A DNA stretch of 64,000 nt from assembly GCA_025655455.1 (NCBI GenBank), contig JAHXIV010000037.1:1-64000 (forward strand). The letters are read 5' to 3'. Each line of letters opens with the position of its first letter. Within the stretch, counting starts at the first letter, position 1. Positions 53,708-63,183 of the stretch are shown piece after piece. This stretch comes from a gamma proteobacterium symbiont of Taylorina sp. GTDB taxonomy: Bacteria; Pseudomonadota; Gammaproteobacteria; GRL18. The position numbers and the translations under genes are program-made. The notes under the pieces were generated by a model that did not search any database, was not told the DNA's origin, and saw only the letters and a list, made by a program, of their open reading frames with translations.

Positions 53708-54667
53708 ATGCAAAGTTATTTGACTGATCCACTGCTCTTATTAAAAAAATTAGATTTAAAGCCGCAGGCAATGTCATTTTCTGCAACAGCCGCTTCACAA
53801 TTCAGCTTTAAAGTCCCTACAGCTTTTGTAGACAAAATGAAGATTGCAGATGAAAATGATCCTCTCTTAAAACAAATATTACCTGTTTACCAGGAATTGG
53901 AACATAAATTCGGCTATCAAACCGATCCTTTAGATGAATCACTCAGTCTGACACAACCCGGACTGCTGCAGAAATACCATGGTCGTGCCTTGTTGTTAGT
54001 TACACCCGGTTGTGCCATTAACTGCCGCTATTGTTTTCGCCGTCATTATCCCTATGATGATAAAGGGCACTTATGGGGACAGATTGATAATAATATTCAA
54101 TTAATCAAGCACGATATTTCAATCAGAGAAGTCATTCTCAGCGGCGGTGACCCCTTGTCCTTATCAGATAATAAAATAGCTGATTTATTTGCACGATTAG
54201 AGGGAATATCCCATTTAAAAAGAGTACGTATCCATAGCCGTTTTCCCATTGTTGATCCTCAGCGGGTGACAAACGAACTATTGACAATTCTTAGTAGAAG
54301 CAAACTAAAAGTCATTATGATACTACATATTAATCATGCCAATGAAATTGCCGCTGATAATCAACTTGCCATTGCCCGATTAATAGATCACAAAATATTA
54401 TTATTCAACCAGTCTGTCTTACTTAAAGGTGTGAATGATGATATTGAGGTGTTAGTACAATTAAGTGAAACATTGATTGAAAATCAAATTATTCCCTATT
54501 ATTTGCATATGCTGGATAAAGTTCAGGGCAGTGCCCATTTTGAAGTCAGTGATAAAGAGGCGATTGTTCTATATCAGCAATTGAGAGATAAACTCCCCGG
54601 TTATATGCTGCCAAGTCTGGTCAGAGAAATATCCGGAGAGAAGAGTAAATTACCTATTGGTCTATAG
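53708..54667 (+). CDS. epmB: EF-P beta-lysylation protein (lysine 2,3-aminomutase-like)
   Basis: EpmB is a radical SAM, PLP-dependent enzyme converting lysine to beta-lysine for EF-P. The 319-residue protein has the cluster motif CAINCRYCFRRHYPY, then REVILSGGDPLSLSD, RVRIHSRFPIVDPQR and the PLP-lysine region LPSLVREISGEKSK. It is divergent from efp, so the substrate protein and both modifying enzymes are in one locus of about 2.6 kb. Confidence 0.95.
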   Translation: MQSYLTDPLLLLKKLDLKPQAMSFSATAASQFSFKVPTAFVDKMKIADENDPLLKQILPVYQELEHKFGYQTDPLDESLSLTQPGLLQKYHGRALLLVTPGCAINCRYCFRRHYPYDDKGHLWGQIDNNIQLIKHDISIREVILSGGDPLSLSDNKIADLFARLEGISHLKRVRIHSRFPIVDPQRVTNELLTILSRSKLKVIMILHINHANEIAADNQLAIARLIDHKILLFNQSVLLKGVNDDIEVLVQLSETLIENQIIPYYLHMLDKVQGSAHFEVSDKEAIVLYQQLRDKLPGYMLPSLVREISGEKSKLPIGL

Positions 54668-54685
54668 CTCTTTGATTAAGACAGG

Positions 54686-54937
54686 CTAGCACTTCTTTTT
54701 CAGTATTTTAACCGTGCGAATCCCTTTTGTACGCTGGGCATAAATAATCGCCAGGTCTTTTTTAATTTGCTGACGGTTTTTATTATTACTTTCATTTTCA
54801 AGTTTTTTCTTTAAAATTCTTTCTTTTTTCTTCAGTTTTTTTAAAACATCGGTAAAACATTCAATATGTTTATGTTGTTTTTCCTCATCCGCAGATAAGA
54901 ATCGTTTAACTATTTTTAATAACTTTGGTGATTTCAT
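54686..54937 (-). CDS. Small basic helical protein, unknown
   Basis: The 83-residue product has no signal peptide and is extremely lysine-rich and probably all-helical (DVLKKLKKKERILKKKLE), with two cysteines. It resembles small conserved hypothetical proteins that appear near other genes in gammaproteobacteria, but I cannot name a family. It is convergent with epmB, 18 bases apart. Base composition is like the neighbours. Confidence 0.6.
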   Translation of the reverse strand: MKSPKLLKIVKRFLSADEEKQHKHIECFTDVLKKLKKKERILKKKLENESNNKNRQQIKKDLAIIYAQRTKGIRTVKILKKKC

Positions 54938-54997
54938 AATAATACCTTTATGATTTTTATCTGTTCTCTACTAAGTAGAATATAAAATTATGCAGCT

Positions 54998-55030
54998 GTC
55001 TCTGTGAGAACATTAAATTCTCACAGAGAC
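54998..55030 (-). terminator. Perfect 13-bp stem-loop after the Na/Pi gene
   Basis: GTCTCTGTGAGAA (54998-55010) pairs exactly with TTCTCACAGAGAC (55018-55030) around a 7-base loop, 24 bases past the stop of the minus-strand Na/Pi symporter gene. No strong U-tract follows on the minus strand. It is probably a transcription end or mRNA-protecting hairpin. Confidence 0.55.
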
Positions 55031-55053
55031 TGAAGTATCTTTTATGTTTTCGC

Positions 55054-56847
55054 TTATGACTCTTGTGATTCTAAAATTTCTTTCATTTCATCTTTATCCA
55101 GAGCCAGACTACGCTCGGCTTCTCGCATTTCCAAATCACCCGCAACAAATAATATTTCACCCATCTGTACTAATTTGTCAGTGAGGTTATAAGCATAGGA
55201 GGCATCATTCATCAGAGAAGTGGCCATTTCAGCAGTAATTTTATCACTATGAATTAATTCTTCCAAGGTACCATTAGTCGTTGTATCATTTAATTCCATG
55301 TCGAATTTAAGATTATCCAAAGAAAGAATATCATCCCCTTCTTTTGCTTCTTCTAAACCGCGCAGTACCAGCAATAAATGCAAGCGAATTTTATTATATT
55401 CATCACGGATATGCGGATTATCTGAAATCATATATGTAGACAGATTTTTATGCAAATGCTTAGTATCTTTAATCGCTTCAACAATATCTCTACCCGCTGT
55501 ACGCAATTCGAATAATTCATTACCCTGTTCGGCTGTCATTTGTATTTGAGCACGACTGATAAAGGCAACAATATCGCTATAAAGACCTTTTACATTCAGT
55601 TCATATTGTTCATCAATATTAATAGGAATAGGTGATTTAGTATCAATAATGATTTCATTCGTATCACGTTCAGAAATAATATCATGACGATGCAGATTAA
55701 GACCATGGGCAATAATAGCAAAGGCATTGTCATAGAGATGTAATATTTCCTTACGGACGGATTCAATTGCACTGTCAGGTATCATTTCAGAAGCCTCAGA
55801 CAAATATTTTGGTGTGGCGACAGAAACCACTTTTTCAGGCATAAATCGGGTCAGAAAATTAACCAGATGATTGATAAAAGGGATCATAACGATAATACCA
55901 ATGGTATTAAAGATGGTATGAAATACCGCCAGTTTTAAGGTGTAATCATCCGCAGCAATGCCCACCATATTTGAAAAAGCATCGACCACATCCATGATCT
56001 GATAAATCAATGCAATAGCAATTAATGCCGTCGCCATATTAAAAATAAGATGTGCACCCGCCAGACGTTTTCCTTGTACATTAGAACTCATAGAACCAAG
56101 AATCGCGGTAATTGTGGTACCGATATTGGCTCCAATTGCTAATGCCAGGCCATTTTCATAAGTAATCTGTCCCACTGATAACGCAGTAATAATAATCACC
56201 AGAGTGGCATGACTGGATTGCATAATAACAGTTGCTGCAACGCCAAGAAAAGCAAAAAGAAACAGTCCAGGATAACCACTAACAGAGAAAGCCTTCAGAT
56301 CAATAGTGGTCCGGAAGGCTTCAAAACCTTCCTTCATATGATGGATACCAAGAAAAAGAAAACCTAGTCCAGCCAGAATATAACCAATACCTTTTAAATG
56401 TATTGATTTTTGAAAAACCAGAATTATGCCGAATACCAGCATGGGCATGGCATAGGCAGAAATTTTTACTTTAAGACCAAAGCCGGCAATTAACCAGGCA
56501 CCGGTCGTAGTGCCAAGGTTTGCACCAAAGATAATACCGATACCAGCAGCCAGACTGATCAAACCAGCACTAAGAAATGAAATCGTTATCACAGAAACCA
56601 GTGAACTGGATTGCATTAATGTGGTTGAAATCACACCAAAACTGAGGCTTTTCCAGAGTTTATCCGTTGTTTTTGCCAGTATTCGTTCTAACAATCCTCC
56701 TGTAAAGGCTTTAAAACCTTCTTCCAGAAACAACATGCCAAACAGAAAGACAGCAACACCCGCTGAGATTTCTTTAAAATCCGGACTGATCCAGAAACCA
56801 TAAGCAAGGACAAGTAAAATGGTGGGTAAAAATATCTTTCTAATCAT
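55054..56847 (-). CDS. Na+/phosphate symporter family protein with PhoU-like tail
   Basis: The 597-residue protein has an N-terminal membrane part of about 340 residues with the two inverted Na/Pi repeats, marked by TLMQSSSLVSVITIS and VIMQSSHATLVIIITA. A cytoplasmic helical tail related to PhoU follows (residues about 355-597: KEILHLYDNAFAIIAHGL). It probably imports phosphate with Na+. No phosphate-regulation genes are adjacent. It has its own upstream region, divergent from the DUF1841 gene. Confidence 0.92.
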   Translation of the reverse strand: MIRKIFLPTILLVLAYGFWISPDFKEISAGVAVFLFGMLFLEEGFKAFTGGLLERILAKTTDKLWKSLSFGVISTTLMQSSSLVSVITISFLSAGLISLAAGIGIIFGANLGTTTGAWLIAGFGLKVKISAYAMPMLVFGIILVFQKSIHLKGIGYILAGLGFLFLGIHHMKEGFEAFRTTIDLKAFSVSGYPGLFLFAFLGVAATVIMQSSHATLVIIITALSVGQITYENGLALAIGANIGTTITAILGSMSSNVQGKRLAGAHLIFNMATALIAIALIYQIMDVVDAFSNMVGIAADDYTLKLAVFHTIFNTIGIIVMIPFINHLVNFLTRFMPEKVVSVATPKYLSEASEMIPDSAIESVRKEILHLYDNAFAIIAHGLNLHRHDIISERDTNEIIIDTKSPIPINIDEQYELNVKGLYSDIVAFISRAQIQMTAEQGNELFELRTAGRDIVEAIKDTKHLHKNLSTYMISDNPHIRDEYNKIRLHLLLVLRGLEEAKEGDDILSLDNLKFDMELNDTTTNGTLEELIHSDKITAEMATSLMNDASYAYNLTDKLVQMGEILFVAGDLEMREAERSLALDKDEMKEILESQES

Positions 56848-57036
56848 ATTGAATAAAACCTGAAGTTAGTATTATTATTATTGCCACACACTTGTCATAA
56901 GACTGTAACAAAACTGTAACAAAGTTTGTAAGTCTACATTAAATACACAATATAATCTATATAATATCCTCAATATTATGTTTAGCTGAGGGCTTTTTGA
57001 TATACTCTCAGGTTCTAAAAAAAGTTAAGCAGCCGG

Positions 57037-57474
57037 ATGTCACAAATGATCTTTAATCAGGATAGAAATCAACTACGTAAATTTTATTTTCAAAGCTGGG
57101 ATAAACATAAAAATAACCTGCCTTTGGAACCGATGGAAACCATTGTAGCCACCTTAATCACTCAACATCCTGAATATCATGATTTTTTTAATGAGATTGG
57201 GAAAAATCAAGATAAAGATTTTACACCGGAGATGGGGCAAAGTAATCCATTTCTTCATTTAGGGATGCATATTTCCATTCAGGAGCAACTGGCCACACAA
57301 CGCCCGGCTGAACTTTCTTCTCTTTATCTGTCTTTGTGTGAGAAAATGAACGATGCCCATGAAGCAGAGCATAAAATTATGAACTGTCTGGGTGAAATGC
57401 TCTGGATGGCACAAAAAAACAATCAACCACTTGATGAAAATACCTATATAGAATGCGTAAGAAAACTGTTATAA
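57037..57474 (+). CDS. DUF1841 family protein
   Basis: The 145-residue soluble protein starts near FNQDRNQLRKFYFQSWDK and contains NPFLHLGMHISIQEQLATQRP and DAHEAEHKIMNCLGEMLW. These are the conserved phrases of DUF1841, with several His and Glu residues that could bind metal. Members are widespread in beta- and gammaproteobacteria with no known function. A small exported protein gene follows by 42 bases. Confidence 0.88.
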   Translation: MSQMIFNQDRNQLRKFYFQSWDKHKNNLPLEPMETIVATLITQHPEYHDFFNEIGKNQDKDFTPEMGQSNPFLHLGMHISIQEQLATQRPAELSSLYLSLCEKMNDAHEAEHKIMNCLGEMLWMAQKNNQPLDENTYIECVRKLL

Positions 57475-57516
57475 GTTATAAAGAAGTCAATATAAACTAA
57501 CCATCAGGAAGTTAAA

Positions 57517-57858
57517 ATGAAAAAAATCAGTGCTATTATTACAGGAACATTACTCATCATATCCAATAGCAGCTATGCTGAGGAATATTTTTGTGTCTCA
57601 AATCACGAGAAACCCAGACATTGTTATGAAGGTGACATTATTTTGGTCAAGCCGACCATGATGCCGAGAGTCTGTGATTTCAATCAACAAATATTAAGGA
57701 TGCCCAAAAATGAAAACGCGGCAGAATATGTCTGTCGTTATACCGGTATAATTTTATCCGTAAAAGAATTAAAAAGGCCGCCCAAAAGCAATGGGACATA
57801 TCCCCCGCCAAGAAAAGAAAAAAAGAAAGGTTTTGGCAGCATGCCTTTCTTTAAATAA
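57517..57858 (+). CDS. Small exported cysteine-containing protein, unknown
   Basis: The 113-residue protein has a signal peptide ending SYAEE near residue 22. The mature part has four cysteines (YFCVSNHEKPRHCYEGD, RVCDFNQQ, YVCRYTG) that could form two disulfides. It ends in a Pro- and Lys-rich tail (PPPRKEKKKGFGSMPFF). I recognise no family. AGGAAG upstream of the ATG is a good ribosome binding site, and it may be co-transcribed with the DUF1841 gene. Confidence 0.72.
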   Translation: MKKISAIITGTLLIISNSSYAEEYFCVSNHEKPRHCYEGDIILVKPTMMPRVCDFNQQILRMPKNENAAEYVCRYTGIILSVKELKRPPKSNGTYPPPRKEKKKGFGSMPFFK

Positions 57859-57921
57859 GGGACTTTTGTTATCAGTATCAATAAAACCTTTTAAACATAA
57901 GAAATCTTCCTCAAGTTCTTA

Positions 57922-59130
57922 TTAACGCTTTGCTGCCGCGGTGCGTAATCTCAGAGCATTAAGCTTAATAAAGCCTTCTGCATCCTGCTGATTATAAGCA
58001 CCTTCATCATCTTCAAAGGTGGCTATACTATCATCATACAGACTATTGGTTTTTGAAGCACGACCAACAATAATGACATTGCCCTTGTACAACTTCAGAC
58101 GCACCTGACCATTGACCACTTGCTGAGATTGGTCAATCATGGCCTGCAACATTTCACGTTCCGGAGACCACCAGTAACCATTGTAGACAAGACTGGCATA
58201 CTTAGGCATTAACTCATCTTTCAGATGCGCAGCTTCCCGATCCAGAGTGATGGATTCCATTGCACGATGAGCCTTAAGCATAATGGTACCTGCCGGTGTT
58301 TCATAACAACCCCGTGCTTTCATCCCCACATAACGATTTTCAACAATATCCGTGCGACCAATGCCATTTTCACCACCAGCTTTATTAAGATATTCCATTA
58401 TTGCTGCTGCTGACATAGCTTCACCATTAATAGCAACAATGTCTCCTTTGACATAGTCCAGTTCAATATAAGTAGCTTCATCAGGTGCTTTTTCCGGAGA
58501 AACACTCCATAACCACATATCATCTTCCGGCTCCGACCATGGATCTTCCAGAATATCACCCTCATAAGAGATATGTAATAGATTGGCATCCATAGAATAA
58601 GGTGATTTCTTGCCCTTTGCTTTATCCACCGCAATACCGTGCTTTTCAGCATAAGCAATCAATGATGAACGCGAAGTTAAATCCCATTCACGCCAGGGGG
58701 CAATAATTTTAATGTCGGGTTTTAATGCATAAGCCCCTAATTCAAAGCGTACCTGATCGTTACCTTTTCCCGTCGCACCATGGGCAATAGCATCCGCACC
58801 GGTTTGATTGACAATTTCAATCAAACGTTTGGAAATTAAAGGGCGGGCAATTGAAGTTCCTAATAAATACTCACCTTCATAAATCGTATTGGCTCGAAAC
58901 ATGGGAAAAACAAAATCCCGGGCAAATTCTTCACGCAGGTCATCAATATAAATTTCTTTAATACCAGCAGCTTCTGCCTTGACACGTGCTGGCTCCACTT
59001 CTTCACCCTGCCCGACATCTGCAGTAAAAGTCACCACTTCACAATCATATTCATCTTTTAACCACTTAAGAATAATGGAAGTATCAAGACCACCAGAATA
59101 GGCTAAAACCACCTTTTTCACGTCAGACAT
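57922..59130 (-). CDS. argG: Argininosuccinate synthase
   Basis: ArgG joins citrulline and aspartate with ATP in arginine synthesis. The 402-residue protein of the short type has the ATP loop [15 protein letters not shown] at residues 10-24. [32 protein letters not shown] and [22 protein letters not shown] also appear in pieces. It is transcribed alone. No other arginine gene is in the window. Confidence 0.97.
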   Translation of the reverse strand: MSDVKKVVLAYSGGLDTSIILKWLKDEYDCEVVTFTADVGQGEEVEPARVKAEAAGIKEIYIDDLREEFARDFVFPMFRANTIYEGEYLLGTSIARPLISKRLIEIVNQTGADAIAHGATGKGNDQVRFELGAYALKPDIKIIAPWREWDLTSRSSLIAYAEKHGIAVDKAKGKKSPYSMDANLLHISYEGDILEDPWSEPEDDMWLWSVSPEKAPDEATYIELDYVKGDIVAINGEAMSAAAIMEYLNKAGGENGIGRTDIVENRYVGMKARGCYETPAGTIMLKAHRAMESITLDREAAHLKDELMPKYASLVYNGYWWSPEREMLQAMIDQSQQVVNGQVRLKLYKGNVIIVGRASKTNSLYDDSIATFEDDEGAYNQQDAEGFIKLNALRLRTAAAKR

Positions 59131-59269
59131 AGAGAATTTGCTCCTAATATTGCCAGATTTTTCTAAAAAAGAGGGGAATTATAACGGATTATATATGATG
59201 AAGTCACTATTCATAGTGCTGTTCATGACTCGAATGTCAAAGAAACCAAATAATACAAAGAGTTCTCAG

Positions 59270-60157
59270 CTATTCAATGTTCTGGATTTGCTCACGCATT
59301 TGTTCAATGATAACTTTCATATCGACTGAGGCCTGAGTGGTTAATGTGGAAATGGACTTTGAACCCATTGTGTTAGCTTCCCGATTGAGTTCCTGCATAA
59401 TAAAATCCATACACCGCCCTGCTGGCTCATTAGATTCTATAATTCGGTTAATTTCAATCAGGTGGACATCAAGGCGATCAAGTTCTTCATCAATGTCTGC
59501 TTTTTGAGTGATTAATACCACTTCCTGTTCCAGCCGTTCTTCATTCATTTCAACTTTCAGAGTCTGTAAGCGTACTTCAAGGCGTTCTCTTTGAAGCTGC
59601 AAAATATTAGGCATGTCTTCCCTGATTTTCTCAATTAATTGAGAAAGTTCTTTGCAACGTTGGATGATTGTTTGCTTGAGTGCCTCACCTTCACGTTCTC
59701 TACTGTCTATCAATGTATCCAGTGTACTGCTTAATTGACTGATAACATCGGCCTGAATCTGTGATAATTTCTTATTATCATGTTCCAGGTTAGATGAGGA
59801 ATCTAATACACCCGGCCAGTTTAAAATATCAATAGCATTAACCGGCGCAGCATTATAAATAACTTTATCAATTTCATGTAAGCTCTTTGCCAGTTGTGCA
59901 GCCAGCTCGGAATTAAAGTGAATCTGTCCATCATTTTTTGACTGTATCTGCAATTGCAGGCTTACATCCAGTTTTCCACGTGATAATTTTCCCTTTATAC
60001 AATTTCTGATATCAATTTCCATCATTCTCAGCTCATCTGGAATTTTGAGGCTGATTTCTAAAAAGCGATGATTGACACTACGCAGTTCGATAGCAATTGT
60101 TGCATGGGATAATTTTCTTTCCTTTCGTGCATAGGCTGTCATACTTTTCAGCATCAT
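59270..60157 (-). CDS. yicC: YicC/YloC family endoribonuclease
   Basis: The 295-residue protein has the N-terminal SMTAYARKE and IELRSVNHRFLEIS of YicC and the C-terminal NEPAGRCMDFIMQELNREANT followed by STLTTQASVDMKVIIEQMREQ split. YicC proteins cleave RNA and affect stress and stationary-phase behaviour. The second Met (60154) is an equally likely start. In many relatives gmk lies next to yicC; here gmk is 40 kb away. Confidence 0.93.
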   Translation of the reverse strand: MMLKSMTAYARKERKLSHATIAIELRSVNHRFLEISLKIPDELRMMEIDIRNCIKGKLSRGKLDVSLQLQIQSKNDGQIHFNSELAAQLAKSLHEIDKVIYNAAPVNAIDILNWPGVLDSSSNLEHDNKKLSQIQADVISQLSSTLDTLIDSREREGEALKQTIIQRCKELSQLIEKIREDMPNILQLQRERLEVRLQTLKVEMNEERLEQEVVLITQKADIDEELDRLDVHLIEINRIIESNEPAGRCMDFIMQELNREANTMGSKSISTLTTQASVDMKVIIEQMREQIQNIE

Positions 60158-60280
60158 TTGTTCCTTCTACTGATCGAATCTATAATTTATATTTGATAAT
60201 AGGGAATTTAATCATTTTTTTCAAGCCGAAAATCAACTACAATCAGAGTACAACTTTAATCTATTGAATAGAATCTGACC

Positions 60281-61240
60281 ATGGAACATGACATAAGCCC
60301 TCTGCCTAAAGGAACTCACATCGATGACTATATCATTGACCGGGTATTAGGTGATGGCGGCTTCAGCATTGTCTACAATGCACATTTAGCCTCAGATACA
60401 GATCATACAGTGATCATTAAAGAGTATATGCCAAAAAAAATGGCAACCCGCATCAATGGCCTGCAAGTGACCAGTCTCGATCCTGATGCACCTGAAGCTT
60501 ATAACAAGGGACGTAAACTTTTTTTTCAGGAGGCTCATACTCTTGCCTCTCTTAAGCATCCCAGTATTGTGGATGTCACCAGTTTTTTTCAAGCTAACGG
60601 CACAGCTTATATGGTCATGAAAGATGAAAAAGGGGTTAATTTACAAGACTATATTAAAAAGCACCATGGTCAGCTGAGTGAAAAACTACTGCGTACCGTT
60701 TTCCCGCAGTTATTATCTGCTATAAAGCTCATGCATGATAAGGGATTGCTTCATTTAGATATAAAACCCAATAATATTCACCTATGTGATGATGGAGGCA
60801 AGCCGTTATTACTGGATTTCGGTGCCGTTAGAGAAATGATGAAAACCCGTTTATATGAAGCCCGCGTGGTCGCAACCCCTGGTTTTGCACCAATAGAACA
60901 AATTACTGAACGCGGTTATATGGGAGCCTGGACGGACATCTATGCGGTTGGTGCAACCATGAGAAGTTGTATTGAGGGCAATCCACCACCACCCGCCAAT
61001 GAACGCACGGAAGAAGATAAGATGAAACCTGCGGAACAGCTGTTTCATAAAAAATATAATGTCACGCTATTAAAAGCCATTGACTGGGCTATGGAGTCCG
61101 ATCCTCAACTGCGTCCTCAAAATTGTGATGAGTTACTGGATTTATTAAAAGACTTACCTGCTGTAAAAACACATCAGTCTTTTCTGAAAAATTTACATAT
61201 TGAAAAAATATTACCTTCCTTTCCCTGGAAGAAACATTAA
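60281..61240 (+). CDS. Serine/threonine protein kinase
   Basis: The 319-residue soluble Hanks-type kinase has the glycine loop LGDGGFSIVYNAHL, the ATP lysine in VIIKEYMPKKMA, the catalytic loop LLHLDIKPNNIHL, the metal site LLDFGAVREMM and the activation segment end TPGFAPIEQ. All key residues are present. It lacks a transmembrane segment or extra sensor domain and ends about 30 residues after the kinase fold. No phosphatase or FHA gene is adjacent, so the pathway is unknown. Confidence 0.92.
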   Translation: MEHDISPLPKGTHIDDYIIDRVLGDGGFSIVYNAHLASDTDHTVIIKEYMPKKMATRINGLQVTSLDPDAPEAYNKGRKLFFQEAHTLASLKHPSIVDVTSFFQANGTAYMVMKDEKGVNLQDYIKKHHGQLSEKLLRTVFPQLLSAIKLMHDKGLLHLDIKPNNIHLCDDGGKPLLLDFGAVREMMKTRLYEARVVATPGFAPIEQITERGYMGAWTDIYAVGATMRSCIEGNPPPPANERTEEDKMKPAEQLFHKKYNVTLLKAIDWAMESDPQLRPQNCDELLDLLKDLPAVKTHQSFLKNLHIEKILPSFPWKKH

Positions 61241-61636
61241 CAGCATTCCCACATATTTCCTTTTATTCCCAAACAACCCCAAACCAATTGATATTGCTAG
61301 CTCATAAGAATATAAAGGCAACTTAACAGATACAATTAAGACCTGTTAAGTACAGCTAAATGTTTACCCAGAGGCTAAATACTATGATATCCCCTATAAA
61401 AGTACTCCATCGTTCCTGAATAAAGACCTGTCAACAGGTCAGCATTATGAATTAGTCGACAACGGAAACAAACAAAGCTGAGATTAAGAATAATTAGCAG
61501 GTGAAACTACATAATGGCATTAAGACTATAAATGAACGCCTGAGCAATTAAAATTATATTGTAAAAACAGTGTTAATATGATCTGATATAAATAAGGTTG
61601 TTTGTAATTTACTGGATTTATGAGCAACAGAAAAAG
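61241..61636. other. Intergenic DNA without a recognised gene
   Basis: The gap after the kinase gene holds no convincing frame. GACCTGT and ACAGGTC (61426-61441) form a tight palindrome, and short coding-like stretches around it (KDLSTGQHYELVDNGNKQS) stop quickly. I could not assign them. Confidence 0.4.
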
Positions 61637-61662
61637 AAAGCCACTTCCGAAGAAATGGCTTT
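61637..61662 (-). terminator. Terminator of the 61751-62422 gene
   Basis: AAAGCCACTT (61637-61646) and AAATGGCTTT (61653-61662) form a stem with one G-T pair. On the minus strand the tip is TTCGG and CTTTTTCT follows, giving a good factor-independent terminator about 90 bases past the stop at 61751. Confidence 0.65.
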
Positions 61663-61750
61663 AGTTCTGGGTCAATATATTATTAGGCTTAGGTAAGGTG
61701 TAACAGTTAAATGATATATTTATTATTCCTCTTCAGCAACTTCTTCATCA

Positions 61751-62422
61751 CTATCCTCTAATAAATGAAACATCGGTGATGGTAAAAACAAATTTTCCAT
61801 CTTCACTTGGGATAAATTGAAGTTCAACAGTAAACAGTTCACCTGTTGATTCATCAGTTAATTCTACAGTAATAGTGTCTCCCACAGAATCATAAGTAAT
61901 AACTTCGACATTTTCATCATCCGGGAGTTCTTTAACTACTTTAAAAGCAACTAAATCAAATTCCAGGTCATCCTCATTGAGTGAAAATGCTAATGCATAT
62001 ACTGTATCTCCTACAATCGGGGCTTCTATAGAAACGAAAGGAACATATAGGATACCTTCCTGAAATACTGGTTTAATACTATCAGGAAAGGTTACTTGAG
62101 TTTCTTCATCTTCACCAACATCTGCCGTTTCATCATCTGACTCATCAGGACAAGGTGCAGATGTATCGCCATGAGATTCATGAGCAGCAAGTGCTGAAAT
62201 GGATACACTGATAACATGATGGTTTTTGTGACAAAGTTCTATTTTCTCAGTCGCAGGAGCTGAACTCTCTTTATTATTCTGTTTTTCAGGTTTTTCAGGT
62301 TTTTCAGGTTTTTCGATCTTTTCAGGCTTTCCTGTGTTTTCAGGTTTGGCTGACCAAACACTATTTGATAGTGCAAGTCCTAATATTATAACCAATATTG
62401 TCAGAAATTTATTGTTAATCAT
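61751..62422 (-). CDS. Exported protein with KPE repeats and a CH...HGD motif
   Basis: The 223-residue product has a signal peptide (hydrophobic residues 6-22, NSVWSAK), then tandem KPE-type repeats (EKPEKPEKPEKQ) encoded by a 9-base DNA repeat near 62281-62312. After these comes ELCHKNHHVISVS...AHESHGD, a CH-x-HGD motif found in many secreted bacterial proteins. The rest is an acidic beta-rich domain (VTFPDSIKPVFQEGILYVPF). A one-base shift near 61760 would replace the last residues by an acidic tail ending at 61723, suggesting a frameshift. Function unknown. Confidence 0.7.
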   Translation of the reverse strand: MINNKFLTILVIILGLALSNSVWSAKPENTGKPEKIEKPEKPEKPEKQNNKESSAPATEKIELCHKNHHVISVSISALAAHESHGDTSAPCPDESDDETADVGEDEETQVTFPDSIKPVFQEGILYVPFVSIEAPIVGDTVYALAFSLNEDDLEFDLVAFKVVKELPDDENVEVITYDSVGDTITVELTDESTGELFTVELQFIPSEDGKFVFTITDVSFIRG

Positions 62423-62710
62423 TTCTATACCTCTTCGATTTGATTCACTGCATGCGTGCTATTATATCATTAAATGCCTGCAAAAATGAGATTTTTGTCA
62501 CATTTATCTAAACAGACTGATACTCGAAAAAGGCTATGTCTGCGTTAAATGTTGGTCAAACTGTAACTTACTGCTTTAAAAGGCTACCCCATTTTAAAAT
62601 ATCTGAATCCTTAATAAAAATTGTCATATTATCAGATCAGTTCGTGATCACTCAGTAAGGAGTTTATACCCTGCCATTTTATATCCAAACTTAAACTTCA
62701 GAGTATTTTA

Positions 62711-62742
62711 ATCCCTGTTAACAACTACGCTATGAGCAGGGA
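62711..62742 (-). terminator. Stem-loop after the 62767 gene
   Basis: ATCCCTG (62711-62717) and CAGGGA (62737-62742) pair over a 19-base loop, 25 bases past the stop of the minus-strand gene ending at 62767. The U-tract is weak. The rest of the 62423-62766 gap shows no gene. Confidence 0.4.
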
Positions 62743-62766
62743 CTACAAGGTTATTTGATTAAATTA

Positions 62767-63183
62767 TTATAAAGAAGGCTGAATGAACGTTAATTGTGCC
62801 ACACCATTGTGTAAAAAAATAATATCACCCTCTCCATCTCCATTAACATCATTTGACTCATAACCATAATCAACTGGTTCAACAAAGTTAATTCCTTTAC
62901 TTTGTTGAACCTGCTTGTGCGTAAAATCAGCATAGAAAGAAATGGATGTAGAATTATCAAGTATAATGACTAACCAACCGTCATCTGATAAAAGTACTTT
63001 AAAAACAACATCAATAGCTTCAAGCGTTCTAATTAGCTCCTCTTCTTCATGGAATACTGGATATAGTGCTAAAGCTTCCCTGGTATTATTTAAAATAAAT
63101 TCCAAGGTAATAGTATCACTATTGTACAGATCATCAATAGACTGAATTGAAAACCTAACTGATTTTTCATTAATACCCATCAT
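62767..63183 (-). CDS. Unknown protein with EF-hand-like loop, N-terminus unclear
   Basis: From the ATG at 63183 the product has 138 residues with a beta-rich pattern and a calcium-loop-like DVNGDGEGD near residue 115 (DxNxDGxxD). It ends NGVAQLTFIQPSL. The frame stays open about 17 codons upstream (LSGQSIKFTVDADKLPDS), similar in style, but no start codon or signal peptide is seen. The gene may be the 3' end of a broken larger exported protein. I recognise no family. Confidence 0.5.
   Translation of the reverse strand: MMGINEKSVRFSIQSIDDLYNSDTITLEFILNNTREALALYPVFHEEEELIRTLEAIDVVFKVLLSDDGWLVIILDNSTSISFYADFTHKQVQQSKGINFVEPVDYGYESNDVNGDGEGDIIFLHNGVAQLTFIQPSL

Noticed and set aside
61480-61620. 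Possible small RNA in the kinase downstream gap
   Set aside because: Short inverted repeats exist, but there is no promoter and terminator pair that would define a transcript.
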